NCBI RefSeq assembly: GCF_003063455.1
Contig: NZ_NESN01000001.1
Location: 914,514 to 978,513, forward strand
DNA length: 64,000 bases
Direction of reading: 5' to 3'
DNA from: Limnohabitans parvus II-B4
GTDB lineage: Bacteria; Pseudomonadota; Gammaproteobacteria; Burkholderiales; Burkholderiaceae_C
Under the pieces are notes generated by a model that saw only the letters and a list, made by a program, of their open reading frames with translations, did not search any database and was not told the DNA's origin. Shown here in pieces: positions 60,918-64,000 of this stretch. Position numbers and translations under genes: made by a program. Every line of letters begins with the position of its first letter. The first letter of the stretch is position 1.

Positions 60918-61526
60918 ATGACTGTATATGTCATCGACGACCACCCTTTGATGCGCGATGCGCTGACAATGCTTGTTCACCGCGTCAAGCCTGGTCTCAA
61001 AATCATTCCAATCCACAAGCTGAATGTGGTGGAGTCCACCGTTGAAAAAAATGGTGCACCAGAGCTTTTCTGCCTCGACTTGCAGTTGCCAGACACACTC
61101 GGCATGTCAGGCGTGCAGGTCCTGAAATCCAAGTTTCCGGACGTCCCACTGGCCGTGGTCACGAGCGCCAGCGCCAGCGAATTCGAGGCACGTTGCCTCG
61201 AAGTGGGTGCCAACGCCTTCATCGAAAAATCCAACAGCCCGACCCAAATCATCGCGGCCTTGCGTTCTTTGCTGATCTCTGAAGAAGAGGAAGCCGCTGC
61301 AGAAGAATCTGCAACGCCTGCAGGTCCCACCAAACTCTCCAAGCGCCAAAAGCAATTGATCCTGATGTTGGACCAAGGTTTGTCCAACCGCGAAATTGCA
61401 GAGAAACTGGACATCAGCGAGCACACTGTCAAGGTGCATTTCTGGCGTCTGTTCCGCCGCCTGGGCGTCAACAGCCGCACCCAAGCGCTGCACTTTGCGC
61501 GCACCAACGGCTGGTTGGGTATTTAA
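60918..61526 (+). CDS. LuxR-type (NarL/FixJ) response regulator
   Basis: A 202-aa regulator. The receiver domain has VYVIDDHPLMRDALTML, FCLDLQLPDTLGMSG (phospho-Asp) and AFIEKSNSPTQ (Lys). An acidic linker (EEEEAAAEES) leads to a LuxR HTH (LSKRQKQLILMLDQGLSNRE). No kinase gene is adjacent. The upstream 85 bp are AT-rich and likely hold its own promoter. Confidence 0.93.
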   Translation: MTVYVIDDHPLMRDALTMLVHRVKPGLKIIPIHKLNVVESTVEKNGAPELFCLDLQLPDTLGMSGVQVLKSKFPDVPLAVVTSASASEFEARCLEVGANAFIEKSNSPTQIIAALRSLLISEEEEAAAEESATPAGPTKLSKRQKQLILMLDQGLSNREIAEKLDISEHTVKVHFWRLFRRLGVNSRTQALHFARTNGWLGI

Positions 61527-61586
61527 AAAAACAGGCACTTCAAGTGCCTGTTTCGTTTTTAGCAACCGGCACATCTGTGCCGGTTT
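61527..61586 (+). terminator. Two consecutive hairpin terminators
   Basis: ACAGGCACTT-C-AAGTGCCTGT with TTTCGTTTTT (61529-61560), then AACCGGCACA-TC-TGTGCCGGTT with TTG (61564-61586). They end the response regulator transcript. Confidence 0.85.
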
Positions 61587-61630
61587 TGCTTGGTGAGCCC
61601 GCAGGGCTCAACCAGCCAGGGCTACGCGGT

Positions 61631-61804
61631 TCAGTCCTTCTTCTTGTTCACAATGTCAGGCGTCACGGCATCCAGCACATTCACCGTGGTCTTGACGCCA
61701 TAGACCACCGCAGAGCCCGCCGCATCGGCAATGGCCAACAAGGTGCAGCCCGACAGGCATACGGACACCACCATGGCCGACAGCAGCAAAAACAAGGATT
61801 TCAT
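61631..61804 (-). CDS. Small lipoprotein, 57 aa
   Basis: MKSLFLLLSAMVVSVCLSGC is a signal peptide with lipobox CLSGC; the mature part (TLLAIADAAGSAVVYGVKTT) ends in KKKD. Function unknown. Longer in-frame extension would run into tRNA-Ser and its terminator, so the ATG at 61804 is used. Confidence 0.75.
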   Translation of the reverse strand: MKSLFLLLSAMVVSVCLSGCTLLAIADAAGSAVVYGVKTTVNVLDAVTPDIVNKKKD

Positions 61805-61862
61805 GGCAACAGTCTGAAGTTTTGAACAATGCGTCACAGAAGCTGAACGCCGTGAAAGACAT

Positions 61863-61899
61863 AAAAAAACCCCACATTGGCAAACCAATGCGGGGTTTC
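61863..61899 (-). terminator. Terminator after tRNA-Ser
   Basis: AACCCCACATTGG-CAAA-CCAATGCGGGGTT hairpin, with an A-run at 61863-61869 that reads as T-tract on the minus strand. Confidence 0.85.
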
Positions 61900-61903
61900 T
61901 AAC

Positions 61904-61993
61904 TGGCGGAGGAGGAGGGATTCGAACCCTCGGTAGTGTTGCCACTACGCCTGATTTCGAGTCAGGTACATTCGACCACTCTGCCACCCCTCC
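61904..61993 (-). tRNA. tRNA-Ser(CGA)
   Basis: A 90-nt tRNA with class II long variable arm, anticodon loop CTCGAAA, acceptor GGAGGGG with CTCCTCC, T-loop TTCGAAT and encoded CCA. Confidence 0.95.
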
Positions 61994-62030
61994 TGAGTAT
62001 TTGTCGAAGCCGAGATTCTAGCAGAGCCAC

Positions 62031-62501
62031 TCAGGGCTTTTTGGGCACCATCACCGCCGCGTTGCGCGGGGCCATGGTCATCGACACCACACTGCCAGCC
62101 AACATGCCGCCATCGACCATCTCGAACGTGGCCGTGCGCTCTTGCCGGGTCATGACCATGAAACTGTTTTTGCCGCGCACCGCCGACACCACGGTCCAGC
62201 CCTGCGCCGGGTAGGTCTCCAGGAAGAATCGGTAAGCCGCATCAAAATCACGCCCCACATCCAGCACCACCCGACCTACCCAGTTGTCTCCGGCACCGAT
62301 GATCAAGGACTGTTCAGCCCGTATGGCCGCACCCGGCGGCAAGGGCAGCTGCCCGAGCAATTGCACCGGGTTTTGCACCTTGCCATCCGGTCCCACGCCC
62401 ACAGACGGCGTGCTGCTGGTACTGGCACAACCTGCCAAGCCACCCGCCAGCCCGGCAGCCACCAAGAACGCCCACAACAAACGATGCATGCCATTCATCA
62501 A
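62031..62501 (-). CDS. Lipoprotein, hypothetical
   Basis: A 156-aa protein with signal peptide and lipobox (AAGLAGGLAGCAS). The mature protein has VGRVVLDVGRDFDAAYRFFL and QGWTVVSAVRGKNSFMVMTR, a small alpha/beta fold. Not recognised beyond this. It lies downstream of serS on the same strand, 36 nt away. Confidence 0.8.
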   Translation of the reverse strand: MMNGMHRLLWAFLVAAGLAGGLAGCASTSSTPSVGVGPDGKVQNPVQLLGQLPLPPGAAIRAEQSLIIGAGDNWVGRVVLDVGRDFDAAYRFFLETYPAQGWTVVSAVRGKNSFMVMTRQERTATFEMVDGGMLAGSVVSMTMAPRNAAVMVPKKP

Positions 62502-62537
62502 CGCACTCCTGAGGTAGCCAAAAACACTTCAAACACT

Positions 62538-63977
<1,440 letters not shown>

Positions 63978-64000
63978 CTACATGGATACCCGCGTGCGCG

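Overview
Organism. The right third of the window (about 43.4-64 kb) is an ordinary GC-rich beta-proteobacterial chromosome, most likely Burkholderiales/Comamonadaceae. The signs are the order hrcA, nadK, recN, rapZ, then lolB-ispE-tRNA-Gln-prs-rplY-pth, a YfhL-type ferredoxin, an RNase AM-type PHP protein, a TrpS with a C-terminal extension, and serS. Genus is not determinable from this window.

Layout. (1) 1-13 kb is an integrated element with plasmid/phage-like replication genes on the minus strand (DUF6362, P4-type primase-helicase, DUF6511, small HTH proteins and several unknowns). It has a serine recombinase with its DUF2924 partner on the plus strand and a perfect LexA-type box between the two transcription units. 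An AAA-ATPase/RloB defence pair (5.8-7.8 kb) lies antisense inside the replication gene row. (2) 12.9-20.3 kb holds HU and XRE genes, then a five-gene GTPase-associated conflict operon: calcineurin-like phosphoesterase with adaptor domain, GASH-type helical protein, two GTPases, and GAP1-like protein. (3) 20.5-26.7 kb holds a DUF6710-like gene and the 3' remnant of a serine recombinase gene. A compact serine-recombinase element follows, carrying PrlF-YhaV, a DUF6088-type gene, an MqsA/DUF1778 chimera and a DnaQ-like exonuclease. Remnant and intact element both end at the same 442-bp sequence, which stops at the 3' end of a tRNA gene. (4) 26.66-43.41 kb is a tandem integration site. A complete tRNA(CAU) gene, best read as tRNA-Ile2, is interrupted by a 210-nt Azoarcus-type group I intron and occurs twice (26660-26946 and 42915-43201). 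Between the copies lies a 16.25-kb tyrosine-integrase element (27127-43380) with a type I restriction-modification system, an Mrr-like nuclease, a CD-NTase-like enzyme with a two-TM partner, a candidate structured RNA and several small genes. It is bounded by a 13-bp direct repeat that contains the anticodon-loop sequence of the same tRNA, and next to it lies the orphan 5' half of the original, intronless tRNA gene. (5) 43.4-64 kb is core chromosome, with a 28-copy heptamer array flanked by REP-like hairpins and one TPR gene apparently frameshifted.

How it fits together. The most striking reading is that the tyrosine-integrase element cuts the anticodon loop of an essential tRNA-Ile2 gene and brings a replacement whose group I intron sits exactly inside the integrase target. 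The replacement could give normal mature tRNA while not being a target itself. A second recombinase family (serine) appears to have used the other end (CCA end) of the same tRNA. Accretion at this locus has collected at least four candidate conflict systems (RloAB-like, the GTPase system, type I RM plus Mrr-like, CD-NTase plus 2TM) and several toxin-antitoxin genes. Functions of the unknown genes and all mobility claims are inferences from sequence only.
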